Positions 45,982 to 56,465 of a stretch of DNA of 64,000 bases are shown here, in pieces. The DNA is from RHKX01 sp963743875. GTDB taxonomy: Bacteria; Actinomycetota; Thermoleophilia; Solirubrobacterales; 70-9. The notes beneath the pieces were generated by a model, which was not told the origin of the DNA, did not search any database, and saw nothing but the letters and a program-made list of their open reading frames with translations. Each line of letters starts with the position of its first letter. Position 1 is the first letter of the stretch. A program made the position numbers and the translations under genes. Location of the stretch: assembly GCA_963743875.1 (NCBI GenBank), contig CAVURM010000001.1, forward strand, positions 1,352,598 to 1,416,597. The letters are read 5' to 3'.

Positions 45982-47556
45982 ATGAACGGACGATTGCTGG
46001 GTCGAAGCGGCTTACTGGCGTTGGCCCTCCTGACGACCATGGGGCTCGTGGTCAGCGCTGTCCTTGCCTCCGCTGGCCTGTCCACGGGCGGGGGCGGCGA
46101 GAAGGGTGGAGTCTTCCCGGTGCGCGGCAAGCACAGCTACGGCGCCGGGCCGCGCGGGCATCAGGGCCAGGACATCCTGGCCAACTGCGGCAAGAAGGTC
46201 GTTGCCGCTGAGCCCGGGCGGGTGCGCGTCGTCGATTACCAGGCCTCCGGAGCCGGCTACTACGTCGTCATCAAGGGGAAGTCCTTCGACTACGTCTACA
46301 TGCACATGCTCAAGCGCCTCTCCGTCCGCAAGGGAGACCGGGTCAAGGCCGGAGATCAGATCGGCAATGTCGGCTCGACGGGGCGCTCCAGCGCCTGCCA
46401 CCTGCACTTCGAGATGTGGACGGCACCTGGCTGGTATCAGGGAGGAAGCATCAAGAATCCGAAGCCCTATCTCAAGCGCTGGGACCGCAACAAGGGCGTA
46501 GTGCGGCATACACCGGCCAAAAAGGGAAAGGTCACCGCGAAGGTCCCGACGGACCCGCCGAAGGTCTCCGATCATCTGCGCGTCGGCCTCGTCGCCAACG
46601 CACAAGGTTGGGACATGAACTCGGAGGCCGTCCTCGACGCGACCGCGCCGACCGGCGCCAAGTGGCTGCGGGAGGATTTCAACTGGTCGGAGATCGAGCC
46701 GCAGAACAACTCCTGGAGGTGGGGCCGCTACGACCACCTGCTGCGCGAGGCCGCCTCCCGCGGCATGCATATCCTGCCCGGGCTCATCGACACGCCCTCC
46801 TGGGCCGGCTCGGCCTGGAACGACATCCCATCCGATCCGTCCGAGTTCGCCCAGTACGCCGCCAAGGTCGCCGAGCGTTACGGCCCCGGAGGAATTTTCT
46901 GGAGGGCCCACCCGGAGATCGCATCCTTCGCTCCCGACTACTTCGAGATCTGGAACGAGCCCTACCTGGACTACTTCTCCGCCGGCGGCGTCAACCCGGG
47001 TCGCTACGCGAGACTGGTCAAGGCAGCCTCGAGCGCCGGCCGGGCAGCCAACCCCCAGGTGAAGTACCTGATCGCCGCCGAGCAGACGCCGGCCGGGGAT
47101 GCTCGTCACACCTTCATCGACGACATGTACGCGGCCGTACCGGGTCTGAATTCATACTTCGACGCGGTCGCCGCCCACCCCTACAGCGGTAGCTCAGCGC
47201 CCGACGACCCGCGCGGGGGCTGGGGCTTCCCGCGGATCGCCGACATCCACCAGAAGTTCATCGATCACGGCGCCGGCGACAAGCCGCTCTGGCTCACCGA
47301 GATCGGTTGGTCGACCTGCCCGGCCGCCCCCGACTACTGCACCTCCGAGAAGAATCAGGCGGCCTACCTCTCCCAGATGTTCACCCTGCTGAGCACCAAG
47401 TACTCCAGCTACGTCGACGCGGCGTTCGTCTACCACCGCACCGATCTCAACTCCAAGCCCTCCGACAAGGAGGGCTGGTTCGGGCTCGAGCGGCTCGACG
47501 GATCCCACAAGCCCGCGTTCGGCGTCTTCCGCGAGGCCGCGACGGCGAACCGGTAG
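45982..47556 (+). CDS. Secreted M23 metallopeptidase fused to a clan-A glycoside hydrolase
   Basis: 524 residues from the ATG at 45982 (AGAGAGG upstream). A signal/anchor helix spans 10-30. Residues about 43-165 are an M23 (LytM-like) domain with zinc ligands H60-x3-D64 and H140-x-H142. Residues about 195-520 are a GH39/GH5-like TIM barrel with acid/base E326 in FEIWNEP and nucleophile E440 in WLTEIGW. M23 enzymes cut peptidoglycan cross-bridges; the barrel would cut a glycan. Having both on one secreted chain suggests wall remodelling or local release of surface polysaccharide. Exact substrates are not deducible. Confidence 0.88.
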   Translation: MNGRLLGRSGLLALALLTTMGLVVSAVLASAGLSTGGGGEKGGVFPVRGKHSYGAGPRGHQGQDILANCGKKVVAAEPGRVRVVDYQASGAGYYVVIKGKSFDYVYMHMLKRLSVRKGDRVKAGDQIGNVGSTGRSSACHLHFEMWTAPGWYQGGSIKNPKPYLKRWDRNKGVVRHTPAKKGKVTAKVPTDPPKVSDHLRVGLVANAQGWDMNSEAVLDATAPTGAKWLREDFNWSEIEPQNNSWRWGRYDHLLREAASRGMHILPGLIDTPSWAGSAWNDIPSDPSEFAQYAAKVAERYGPGGIFWRAHPEIASFAPDYFEIWNEPYLDYFSAGGVNPGRYARLVKAASSAGRAANPQVKYLIAAEQTPAGDARHTFIDDMYAAVPGLNSYFDAVAAHPYSGSSAPDDPRGGWGFPRIADIHQKFIDHGAGDKPLWLTEIGWSTCPAAPDYCTSEKNQAAYLSQMFTLLSTKYSSYVDAAFVYHRTDLNSKPSDKEGWFGLERLDGSHKPAFGVFREAATANR

Positions 47557-47751
47557 AGCCAGCCGTGTCGACTTTGAGCTAGAGGTCCTTGTAGAGCGCA
47601 GCGGGGAAAGCGCTCAGGTGATTTGACCCCAGTTCGATGGAATCGGGGCACTCCAGAGTAATTCGCCAGCGACGGTGGAGGGATTCAACAGGTGGGACGT
47701 GAAGCCGGCGTGGCGTGCGCCGGGGAGGAATGAAGTAACCGCTTCGAGAAG

Positions 47752-48303
47752 CTAGTTCTGGTGCTTCGACTGATAGTGAGCCGTGTAGGCCTCAAGATTC
47801 GCGAACACCGCCAAGCACTCCGGACATCTAACCGCCTCGTTCTTAGCCTCCAGGGCTTTTTCGGACCAGCCGAGCCGTCGCGCCAACTGTTCCTCCGTCT
47901 CGGCCTCTCTGTTTTCCTCGCAGCGCCTAAAAAGGTAGTAGCCCATGACGGTTCCCGCGATAGAAGAATCCCCAGCGAAGACAAAGCTCCCGTTCACCAA
48001 CTCCCAACCCTGTCGGCAGACCGCGTTTAGGACTGCGCTCGGATCAAGTTTCACGCTGCGGGTGCTGCTGCCAACCATGGCCTCCATGATCGCCGTCTGA
48101 TCCATGACGTCAATCGCATACTGGAAGACTTGATCGCCGTTCTCGAAAGCTCGACGCGCTTCGCCGGGGGGCGAGGTCCAGAACCCGTTCCAGGTGTACT
48201 CGAACTCTGCCCTCTTCTTCCTGGCGGCGTTTGCCGCCGCCTCCTCGCGCTGTCGCGCTTCCTTGGCAGCAACCTGCTCGGGACTCCTCTTAATCAGGGC
48301 CAT
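47752..48303 (-). CDS. Hypothetical protein with C-terminal C2H2 zinc finger
   Basis: 183 residues. A charged N-terminal helix (SPEQVAAKEARQREEAAANA) is followed by a conserved-looking domain containing ENGDQVFQYAIDVM and AVCRQGWELVNGSFVF, which I recall from uncharacterised actinobacterial proteins. The C-terminus has CPEC-x12-H-x4-H, a single C2H2 finger. RNA, DNA or protein binding are all possible. It marks the left side of the lower-GC island. Nothing recognisable lies between it and the preceding hydrolase (about 195 bp). Confidence 0.75.
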   Translation of the reverse strand: MALIKRSPEQVAAKEARQREEAAANAARKKRAEFEYTWNGFWTSPPGEARRAFENGDQVFQYAIDVMDQTAIMEAMVGSSTRSVKLDPSAVLNAVCRQGWELVNGSFVFAGDSSIAGTVMGYYLFRRCEENREAETEEQLARRLGWSEKALEAKNEAVRCPECLAVFANLEAYTAHYQSKHQN

Positions 48304-48310
48304 TCTTCGA

Positions 48311-48420
48311 GAGCCTAGTCGGATTTATCGGAAGCCGACGCCCGGATTCGAACGGTCGACCCCTACATGATGAGTCTGGCGGTCTCCAAGCCCCCTAGGC
48401 GACGACCTGCGGGCTCATAA
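48311..48420 (-). other. tRNA-like remnant
   Basis: The minus strand carries a T-loop-like GTTCGAATCC and, upstream, a 7-base loop CTCATCA (anticodon position CAT) on an imperfect 5-bp stem. The T-stem and the acceptor do not pair, so this is not a working tRNA as written. It sits where GC content drops and could be a damaged integration site. Confidence 0.25.
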
Positions 48421-48441
48421 CCCGGGTCGATCTTTGGCTCA

Positions 48442-48606
48442 GTGATCAAAATAGGCTCGCATCAGAGCGGCAGGTGGCTGCCCCCGGAGCTCACGAAGAA
48501 CGATGAGAGCCCCGGCTTCGTGCCGGCTGAGCGCTTCGAGGACCTCGGCGGATGGTTCGCGTCGGACCCGCTCTACGGGTGGCGCCCTTGCTGGGCTCTG
48601 CCGTAG
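48442..48606 (+). CDS. Possible small protein, unknown
   Basis: A 54-codon frame starting at a GTG encodes a protein-like segment (SGRWLPPELTKNDESPG, then FEDLGGWFASDPLYGW). No ribosome site is visible and I do not recognise it. The following 250 bases up to the next gene hold only weak overlapping frames, for instance one ending RVRRVRFELTLEETAERQ; it may be part of a broken gene. Confidence 0.25.
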   Translation: MIKIGSHQSGRWLPPELTKNDESPGFVPAERFEDLGGWFASDPLYGWRPCWALP

Positions 48607-48866
48607 TCCGCCATGCGCCCAGACGCGTCTGTCGCTACGGAATCTTGGCCTTCCGACACGATGCAAACGGCCGGCCGATCGGATCTCCCAGCGGCCAGAA
48701 TGCTGGAAGAGTCCGCCGCGTTCGTTTCGAGCTGACGCTCGAGGAGACTGCGGAACGGCAGCAATCCCTGACTGCATGAGCATCGCTCGAGAAATCCTCC
48801 CCCCGTGAGCAGTGTTCCGCAACGCGAGATAATCCCCGTCGATGTCAGAAGAGGCTTACGTGTCCG

Positions 48867-49922
48867 GTGGCCTATCTCTCGCCTCCTGTGCGTAATCAGC
48901 GAGTGACCAACCAAGTCCCCCCCCGGGTTGCCCGCGCCCTTCGAGCCAGTGCCGCAAGCACTGTCTTCGCCTGGGCGATAGTCCGGGCTTTCGGTGTTGA
49001 GGCTGGTTACCCGACTACAGCAGCTATGGCTCTTACGCCATACGCGGCTCTTGTGGCTCTATCGACCGCCGTGATTGCGTGTCTTCTTCGAGCATGGCTG
49101 AGCGTTCTGCTAGCGACGGCAGCCCTCGGAATCTTTACCGCAGCGCTCGCTCCACGAACCCTCGGAGGACCTGAAACGGCACCCCCAACAGCCGCGGCGC
49201 AAATCGCAGTTCTTGCCCTCAACCTCTATCGAGGAGAAGCTGATGCGCAGGCGGTCGTCGAACTGGTAAAGGCGCGAGACCCCGACATATTGTGTCTGTC
49301 TGAACTAACGCCCTCTGCCGTCGAAAGCCTGGGTAGGGCGGGTCTCAATCGAATTTTGCCGCACAGCCACCTCCTGGCAGCTGACGGCGCGGAGGGTACG
49401 GGTATCTACTGCAGGTGGGCCCTCAAGCCGCTCAGGGGCGTCGCACCTAGCGTCGGCGATCGCCGAATGGCTCGCGCCCAGGTAGATACGGGGGTTGCTT
49501 CGAACCTCGAGGTGGTGAGCGTCCACGTACATGCACCGATGGATCCCGCAAGCACTGATCGGTGGCTAGCTGGGTTAGACGGGCTCCCATCGCCAGAGCG
49601 TCCCGGGGTTCGGGTTCTCGCAGGTGACTTCAACGCTACCCTCGACCACGCTGCATTCCGAGAACTCATCTCGTCCGGCTTCAAGGACGCGGCCGCGTCG
49701 GCCGGAAAGGGATTCGAGTCCACGTGGCCTATCGGCTCGCCGCCCATTCCTGCAATAACTATCGACCATATCCTCGTCGAGGACCGAGGTGCCATCACCT
49801 CGTTCGATACCGTTCCGGTGCCGGGCACCGACCACCGGGGCGTTATCGCACACACGGCGCTGCCTGAGGGGGATCCCTTGGCTGGAGCTCGAGAAGGCCG
49901 AAGGGCTGCACCTGCGCCCTAG
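48867..49922 (+). CDS. Membrane-anchored endonuclease/exonuclease/phosphatase family protein
   Basis: Up to 351 residues; starts at GTG 48867 or 48903. Three N-terminal hydrophobic helices (for example ALTPYAALVALSTAVIACLL) precede an EEP domain: LALNLYRG (Asn), LCLSELTP (Glu), VHVHAP, LAGDFNAT (Asp/Asn), IDHILV and the catalytic GTDHRGV (Asp-His). Such proteins hydrolyse phosphodiesters in nucleic acids or lipids; the membrane anchor suggests an external substrate. It directly precedes the GH26 gene. Confidence 0.85.
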   Translation: MAYLSPPVRNQRVTNQVPPRVARALRASAASTVFAWAIVRAFGVEAGYPTTAAMALTPYAALVALSTAVIACLLRAWLSVLLATAALGIFTAALAPRTLGGPETAPPTAAAQIAVLALNLYRGEADAQAVVELVKARDPDILCLSELTPSAVESLGRAGLNRILPHSHLLAADGAEGTGIYCRWALKPLRGVAPSVGDRRMARAQVDTGVASNLEVVSVHVHAPMDPASTDRWLAGLDGLPSPERPGVRVLAGDFNATLDHAAFRELISSGFKDAAASAGKGFESTWPIGSPPIPAITIDHILVEDRGAITSFDTVPVPGTDHRGVIAHTALPEGDPLAGAREGRRAAPAP

Positions 49923-49924
49923 GC

Positions 49925-51012
49925 GTGTCCAGCCACAGGGCCCTGACTAAAGGTCTCAGGGTTTCCGACGATCTATCGTCAGTGAGCACTCGGCGACAGC
50001 GCTATGGCAGCGCAGCAATCGCCCTAGTGGCCCTGGCCCTGGCCCCGGCCCCGGGGACAGCCCAGTCGGGGGGGGCAGGTTCTCCTCCTCCGCGCCTTGC
50101 ATTGGGGGTAAGCGTCACCTGGAGCGCCGGAATATTTTGCGAGTCTGGATCGCTATGAGGAGGCAGTCGGCTCGAAGCCGGCCATAGTGATGTGGTATCG
50201 CGACTGGACGCAACCTCTGATCGACGAAGCCGCGCTGTCTCGGGTCGAGGCACGAGGAGCTGTCCCGATGGTGACGTGGGAGCCTTCGTCTCTCTCCGAC
50301 AGATCTGCGGATCCTCGTTTTGCGCCGCGGCAGATCGCAAGGGGAAAGCTCGATCGCTACCTACACGAGTCGGCTGCTCAAGTGCGTTCCTGGGGTCGCC
50401 CGCTGATGATTCGGTTCGCCCATGAAATGAACGGTTCCTGGGTCCCGTGGGGTGCTGGCGTTGGCGGGACCCGGCCAAGAGATCAGATTGCAGCTTGGCG
50501 CCATGTCGTTCGGATCTTCCGAGCAGAAGGCGCATCGAATGCACGCTTCGTTTGGTCACCCAACGTTGACTGGGGCGGCCATCCTTTTGAGCCGATGTTT
50601 CCAGGGGACAAGTGGGTGGATCTGGGTTGCCCTCGATGGCTACAACTTCGGGACCGCTCGTGCCGGCGAACGCTGGACGTCGTTCGCGGACGTGTTCGAG
50701 GCATCGTATCGGCAGCTTACTGCCCTCTCGCGGCGGCCAGTCATGATCGCGGAAACCGCCTCGACGGAGAGGGGTGGCGTCAAGGCCGCCTGGATCCGGG
50801 ATGCATTGCTGGGTCCGGCGCTAGCTCGCATGCCACGAATCAAGGCGATCCTCTGGTTCAACTTCAGCCACCAGGTGCCGGACTGGCCCGTTACTTCCTC
50901 GCCGACCGCCGTCGCTGCCTACCGCGACGCCGCGCACTCGCCTCGGTTCTCGTTGACATCCTCAGAACTCTTGCGTTTCGGTACAGCCCCTAGGACGTCC
51001 AGCCGTCGATGA
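49925..51012 (+). CDS. Secreted GH26-like glycoside hydrolase, two +1 frameshifts
   Basis: The GTG at 49925 opens a signal peptide (YGSAAIALVALALAPAPGTA). The frame moves +1 near 50,130 and again near 50,620, each explained by one surplus base; joined it is about 360 residues. The acid/base Glu lies in RFAHEMNGSWVPWG and the nucleophile Glu in VMIAETAS, the GH26 arrangement. GH26 enzymes cut beta-mannans and related glycans. It ends overlapping the convergent flippase gene. It may trim the island's own polysaccharide. Confidence 0.8.
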
Positions 51013-52401
51013 AAGTCAACCTGACTACTTGCGGAGGCATCGTCACCGGACTGGGCCTGAATGACCTGCGGGCTTGGCCACATCGCGGCTGTCGGTCTCG
51101 GACGTGCAGTCCGCCCCTCTCGGATCGGCGCGTTTCGCGGCACGCCAGAACGTCTGGGCCCATTAGCGCAGACTCAACCGTAATTCCTATCAGCCAACCC
51201 ACTGCTACTCCGGTGAGACCGCCAACGGCGCCGCCAACGGTCCCCCCCAGGATCTCAAGAGTGGCGCCTCCCCAGGCATAGGGGAGTGCCGTCTTGATGC
51301 GCCCCTGTATGCGTCGGACCGCCACAAAATGAGTTCTGATCGCCTCCGGAAAGATACCCACCGCTAGCACTTGTAGGGCGACTCGTCGGCTGAGTCGCGT
51401 AAGCGTCGCCGAATATCCCGAGGATGAGATGGGCACTGCCTACCAGCGCGAGCATGACGATTACCCCGAGGCCCAGCGAAAGTCGAAAGGCTAAACCGAA
51501 GGCGCTCACGAGCGTCCGAATTATCGCCAGCGGCCACCGCATACAAGACCGTGCTCAGGGCCTGAGGCACGAATAAGAGAAGCCCTGCGGTCATCCACGC
51601 GATGTAGAAGCTCGCAGTCGACTCTGCGGAGAGCACCACGAGCACGGAGACGGGCAATCGAGAGACTCGGGGGCGCTTAACGCGAGATTAAACGCGTGAT
51701 GGACCATGGCGGACCCGCGCAGCCCTCGGAGCACTGAAAACTCCGGGCGCAACGAACCCCCTCCGCGAACCCTGTAAAAGTGCCCGAGCACTGCCAAGGA
51801 AGCGAATGCCCCTAGGACCCATGCTGCGTAGATCGCCATCGGCCCACGATCTGCGCTCAGCACCACAAGCAAGAACAGGATGACCAGTTTGCTTACCGCG
51901 GAAGGAAGGTAGACGCCGAAACTGCAGACCCCCACGGAGCAACCCGATAAGTGCCTGATCCAAGACGGGCAGCATCGCGGCGAGGCCGACCCCCAAGACA
52001 AATAAGGTTGCTACCCACCAACTCGCGGTGAGTGCTGCGAAATTGGCGGAAATTAACTGGGACGGAAGCAGGAAGAGAAGTCCCAGAGCCGCACCGGTCA
52101 GTCCCGCTACTGCGAGCGCAGCGTTGATGAGCGGGTGAGGGGGGGCTTGACGCTTAGGGAGTTCTCCCATCAGGAGCGTCCCGAGTCCAAGCATTCCGGT
52201 GAAACCGAGCATTGTCATCGCCGACACCGACGCGCCCGCCACACCGACGGACTCCTGCGGAAACCAGCGTGCCGCAACCCACCAGAACACAACCCCTAGG
52301 ACGGAAGTCGCAACACTCGCCCCTACGAGGAACCCAGCGTTCTGTATCAACACCCGCTGCTCGACCGCAGCCGCTGATAGGCGCGCCCAGGAGCGCCGCA
52401 T
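50990..52401 (-). CDS. Wzx-type polysaccharide flippase (second), frameshifted
   Basis: The ATG at 52401 overlaps the upstream stop (TGATG). The N-terminus, VLIQNAGFLVGASVATSV then GVAGASVSAMTMLG, is flippase-like, and hydrophobic helices continue through at least four frame changes (near 51,960, 51,680, 51,500 and 51,390). Joined, it is about 470 residues. Last gene of a minus-strand operon running down from 56,384. Role as for the first flippase, presumably for a different glycan. Confidence 0.78.
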
Positions 52402-54288
52402 CAACCGCGCATCGACGAAGTGTCATAGATAGATATGACCCCGTTAGAGTACACCTTGCGCAGATCTTCCACCTTCCGAAACTTATTTAGGCTTTCCTCC
52501 GCGATCGGCGTATCGCGGGTGTACGACTGTGGCTCGCCACGGTAGAAGTAAAACCCGTCGACGGGCGCCTCATCGCTCAGTCGACTATCGACGACGATAT
52601 AGTCAATCGCATCCTCAGTAACGATCATGCGTTCAGTTGCGCCGCAAACCTCGTGCTGAAAAATACGCGAGAGACCTCTACGTCGTTGATCTCGCCGACT
52701 ACTGGGTCAAGACGCTCCGTATGAGCCCAGGACGAGCCCATTCGACCGATCCACGAGGATTCGACTCCGTGGCGGCAGCGCGATTGCGGCGTACCGCGCG
52801 GCGTCAAGGGCCTGCTCGCTGACCGAACGTCCAGTCGTTCCCACTCGATACGGACCAGGTTGTCGCGAGGCCGGGGAGAGGCCGATCACTATGCCGCCGA
52901 CAAACAGAACCGTGGCTAGGGCGGCGAACAGGACGGTTTGGCCTCGCGGGGGCCAATTGTCGACGGCGCGAATGCCTACGACAACGAGGACTGACGGCGA
53001 TGAGACCGAGACCGGCGAACACGAACTCGAACGCGCGCTGCGAGATTTCAGATCCAGCCTGGGTGAGGCGGGGCAGCAGTGTCAAGGGATAGAAGAACGC
53101 AACGAAAGCGAGCAAAAGCGCTACGGGCTTTCGCGCGTATGCCTTGAAGGCTCTGTGGAACCCAACCGGAATAATGAGAAGGAGGAGGGCGACCGATGCA
53201 AATGCGAGCGAGCGCAGCCAAGCCGGGTCGGTCTCTCCGCTCGGCGAATTGAACAGGCTCTTATCGCTCTCACCTTCGAAGAGAAGCGATCGCAAGGCTG
53301 TCCAGGCATCACCAAACACCCCGCCTAGCTCGCTGCTAGTTGGCCCAGCGGCGACGGTCGAGAGCCAAACAATCACGGGGATCGCAAGGATTCCGGCCCC
53401 CAACGCCGGACCCCGCCAGTCTCCGGCCACTTCGCTTGCTGCGATCCCTGCGGAGGCGACCCCGCGGAGGCACTCGTCCCGAAACGGGGCAGGCGCGAGG
53501 CGGACACCCCTGCCCAAAGCAATAGGAAGGCAAGAATCGCCCAGGCGGTTACGTGATGAGTTACGGCTAGGGCAGCGGCGATGAGACCGAGCAACACAAG
53601 TAGACGGCCTCGAGCGGTGTTCGTACGTACCCAAGAGTCGACCGTGAGTAGGTACAAAGCGCCCAAGAGAAGCGCCAGGGACTCATATGCGAATTGAGCG
53701 GAAAAGGACAGGAACGATGGGTTGCAGGTATAAACGAGTACGCAGAGGCCAGCGATTCGGTCAGAGCCGGACATTCTCTCGAAAAACAGAAAGATTGACC
53801 AGAGCAGAGCTAGCCGAACCAAGCCAAGCAAGACGGCCGCTACACCGAACGTTGCCGTCTGTCCAAGAGTGCTTGTCGCTCCCGCAACCAATGTTAGGCC
53901 CGGATACGCGCTGAAATTCTCAACTAGCGGATTGGTTTGGAGGATCTCTCCAGTGCTAAGTAGATCCTTGACCCCGCGAAGTGTCGCGAACTCGTCGCTG
54001 AGGCTGAAGCCGACTGGGCTGTGGACGATCTTCGCTAGATAAAGCGCAATGCCTAGTGTCGCAACCAAGGCAACGCGCTCGGCGCGACTCGCCGAAGTGG
54101 ACAGAAGCCTGACTGCGATCGGGACAACAATGGACCCCAGCCCAACCCAGAACAGTATGGCGCCCTCATCCCCCGACCGCGCTCGCGCGTCGCCCAGCGC
54201 TCAGAACGACACCGGCCGCAGCAAGCAGCATGACTGCTGCCGCAATCTCGGACCCAGCCTTAGCGTGCGGAGACGCGGTGTCAGTCAT
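52401..54288 (-). CDS. Polytopic membrane protein, possible GT39-like glycosyltransferase, frameshifted
   Basis: The ATG at 54288 overlaps the upstream stop by 8 bp. A first +1 break is near 54,170; others are near 53,500, 53,000, 52,800 and 52,630. The joined product is about 620 residues with 10 or more helices and a soluble C-terminal domain (DYIVVDSRLSDEAPVDGFYFY). ASRAERVALVATLGIALYL and SLSDEFATLRGVKDLL resemble actinobacterial envelope-glycan membrane proteins of unknown activity. GT39-like mannosyl or arabinosyl transfer is one possibility, based on topology only. Confidence 0.68.
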
Positions 54289-55165
54289 CGATCAAGGGAT
54301 CGATCACGAGTGTCCTATCAGGCGCACCGGTTTCGCCTCCCGCCGCATCGCTGTGAAACAAGTAGGCGCGGGTCGCCGCATCCTGATACGAACCCACCGG
54401 GACAAGTGTTTGTTTCGTCTCCCCCGGTCTGAGTTGAAATGCTGCGTTCCAAGTCTCTGTCCGACCCCTCCGAATCGACAGGATGTAGCTCTGAGCCGTG
54501 TGTGAGCGGTTCTTGACTCCAATTGCGGCCTCTGGCGAAGCGAGGGGCTCATCATTCTCAGAAGGGATCACCCAGAATGAAGTGAAGTCCGCAGCGTTGC
54601 GTTGATCCCGAGCTGAGTCGACGGCGTAGACGAGTGCTCCCCCCGCGAGAGCTATGGCCATTGCGACGATGCCTCCGGCAAGGAGACTCACATTTGGTAC
54701 AAGAAGCGGAATCTGCGCAGATTCCGAGCCGCGCCGTTTGAACGCCACCAGCGAGGCTACGATTGTCGTAAGCAGCGGCGGAGTAGCGGCTGCAAGCCGG
54801 CTAAAGTCCGTGAGTCCCTGTGCGATAAGACCCCCTAGAATGGCCGCCGTAAGTCCTAGCCCAATTGTGTAGACGCCTATGACAAGCGCGCCCTCGTCAT
54901 CTGGCCCAAGCGCGGCGGTCAGAGCGTAGCCAGGAAGTAGAACGACGAGTAGGACCGCGGCTACTGGATGCACCCGACCGAGATCCGGAGTCGCGAGGAC
55001 CAACGAACACACTACGCCCAAGAGCACGACGGCTATGAGGTCAGGATTCCGGGGCAGTGATCTCAAGATAGCGTAGCAAGGAAGAAAACAAGTAGCGGTA
55101 AGTAGGTACGAGAATGTATCAGCAGGTCTCGGCAAGCAGGGCGGGTCGAGACCTCCTGTAAGCAT
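54281..55165 (-). CDS. DUF1616 membrane protein
   Basis: About 294 residues from the ATG at 55165 (the frame is open to 55255). DLIAVVLLGVVCSLVL followed by LLPGYALTAALGPDDEG is the DUF1616 core with four to five helices; the C-terminal part (TFSYxL-type membrane region, then SYILSIRRG and LRPGETKQTLVP) is an extracellular beta-rich domain. Function unknown; DUF1616 genes often lie in S-layer or glycan loci. The 243 bp between it and the upstream GT2 gene shows nothing clear. Confidence 0.76.
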   Translation of the reverse strand: MLTGGLDPPCLPRPADTFSYLLTATCFLPCYAILRSLPRNPDLIAVVLLGVVCSLVLATPDLGRVHPVAAVLLVVLLPGYALTAALGPDDEGALVIGVYTIGLGLTAAILGGLIAQGLTDFSRLAAATPPLLTTIVASLVAFKRRGSESAQIPLLVPNVSLLAGGIVAMAIALAGGALVYAVDSARDQRNAADFTSFWVIPSENDEPLASPEAAIGVKNRSHTAQSYILSIRRGRTETWNAAFQLRPGETKQTLVPVGSYQDAATRAYLFHSDAAGGETGAPDRTLVIDPLIDD

Positions 55166-55434
55166 GGATTTGGACCGAATCCTCACGGGGCACCGTGGGT
55201 AGCGTGGATGCGCTGTTAGAGATAGCGATCTTTTGACGGTGTGGGAGGCTGGCAAATGCGGGTCTCGTCGCCGATCGGGCAGCGCCAGGGTACGAGCGGT
55301 AGACAGGATTGCAACCGTATCACTTGATATCCAAGTCCCACGTGGCCCCCGCCTGGGTCCAGGAACCCGACCCTTGGACCAAGGCGTGGCGCTGCCGGGT
55401 GCCTACCGCCTAGCCACGCGGGTGCAGGCGGGGC

Positions 55435-56384
55435 TTAATTTCGGAGGAAGATGTAGCCGGCGATGTACCCGCGCCGGTAGCGATGAACCCCCCCGCGATC
55501 GCGACGGCTTGCGCGAGTCCCCGAGTATCTCTCCTCCTGAAATGGCCTCTGTCGATTCCCCTTCCTATCCCCAACGGGAGGACCCTGAGCACGTATGCCC
55601 TCTCGGACGAGAGAGCGGGGCCCGCGCCAACGATCTTGCTGACGGCTGCCTTCGAGCGGCCTTCTGACCAGCATCGAGAGAAGAAGTAGCGCCATGTCGC
55701 TCTCGAGCTCGGAACGAGATGCTCCACTCGGGCGCCTGGAACCTGCAGGATGCAAGCCTCGGGCTGCGAGAGGCGCGCCCGAATGGCCAACTCGGTCTCC
55801 TCGCAGCCGAGCGGCAGAGACCCGACGCGACCGATCCCTTCCGTGAAACCACCTACGCGATTAAGTACGGAGCGTCTGAAGGCCATGTTCGCCCCGATTG
55901 GGTTCCGGATAGGTGCGACGGAGGAGGGGCTCACCTAGGTAGCTGCAGCCCACCACCCAGTAAAACTCGGGCGGGATAAAGCGCGGAGGCTCGCCAGCCT
56001 CCCACCGAGGAAGAGCCGCGCCGCCGCCTGTTCCAATGACCAAAGGATCATCCAACGGCCTGATCAGCTCCTCCAGCCATCGCTCGTCGGCTACGGCGTC
56101 GTCATCAAGGAAAGCGACGACATCGCCCATCGAGAGTGCCACACCCGTGTTCCTTGCACCCGAAATCCCTGAGCACCCAGCATTCTCTATGATGGTTGCA
56201 CCTGGACCGTTCTGAGTCGCTCGAAGAGAGCCGCATTGTGATCCACAACAAGAATCGTCTCCCGAGGGCGCCGAGTTTGGCGGTGGACTGAAGCAACTGC
56301 GTCGCGCGTCAGTGCCTTCCGAGCCAACGTATGGGCGCAGATGACGAGAACGGATACACTTAGCTCGGAAGTTGCAGGGTTCAT
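55435..56384 (-). CDS. Glycosyltransferase family 2, frameshifted
   Basis: From the ATG at 56384. VLVICAHTL and ETILVVDHN form the nucleotide-binding strand, VAFLDDDAVAD the D-x-D region, NMAFRRSVLNRVGGF and CEETELAIRARL the acceptor side. Frame changes near 56,200, 56,140, 55,930 and close to the end. Joined, about 315 residues. It heads the minus-strand operon and is divergent, by 81 bp, from the sulfotransferase gene. Confidence 0.8.
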
Positions 56385-56465
56385 GGTCTCAATGACTGGG
56401 GCACGATGCGGAGCCTAGCTGAGCAGTCGCTAGGCGCTCTCGGCCGACGCCAAGCTTCTTCAGCT

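Noticed and set aside
48439..48822. 127-codon minus-strand frame at the island edge
   Set aside because: No family features, Arg-rich start, and a more protein-like short frame lies on the other strand; evidence is insufficient either way.
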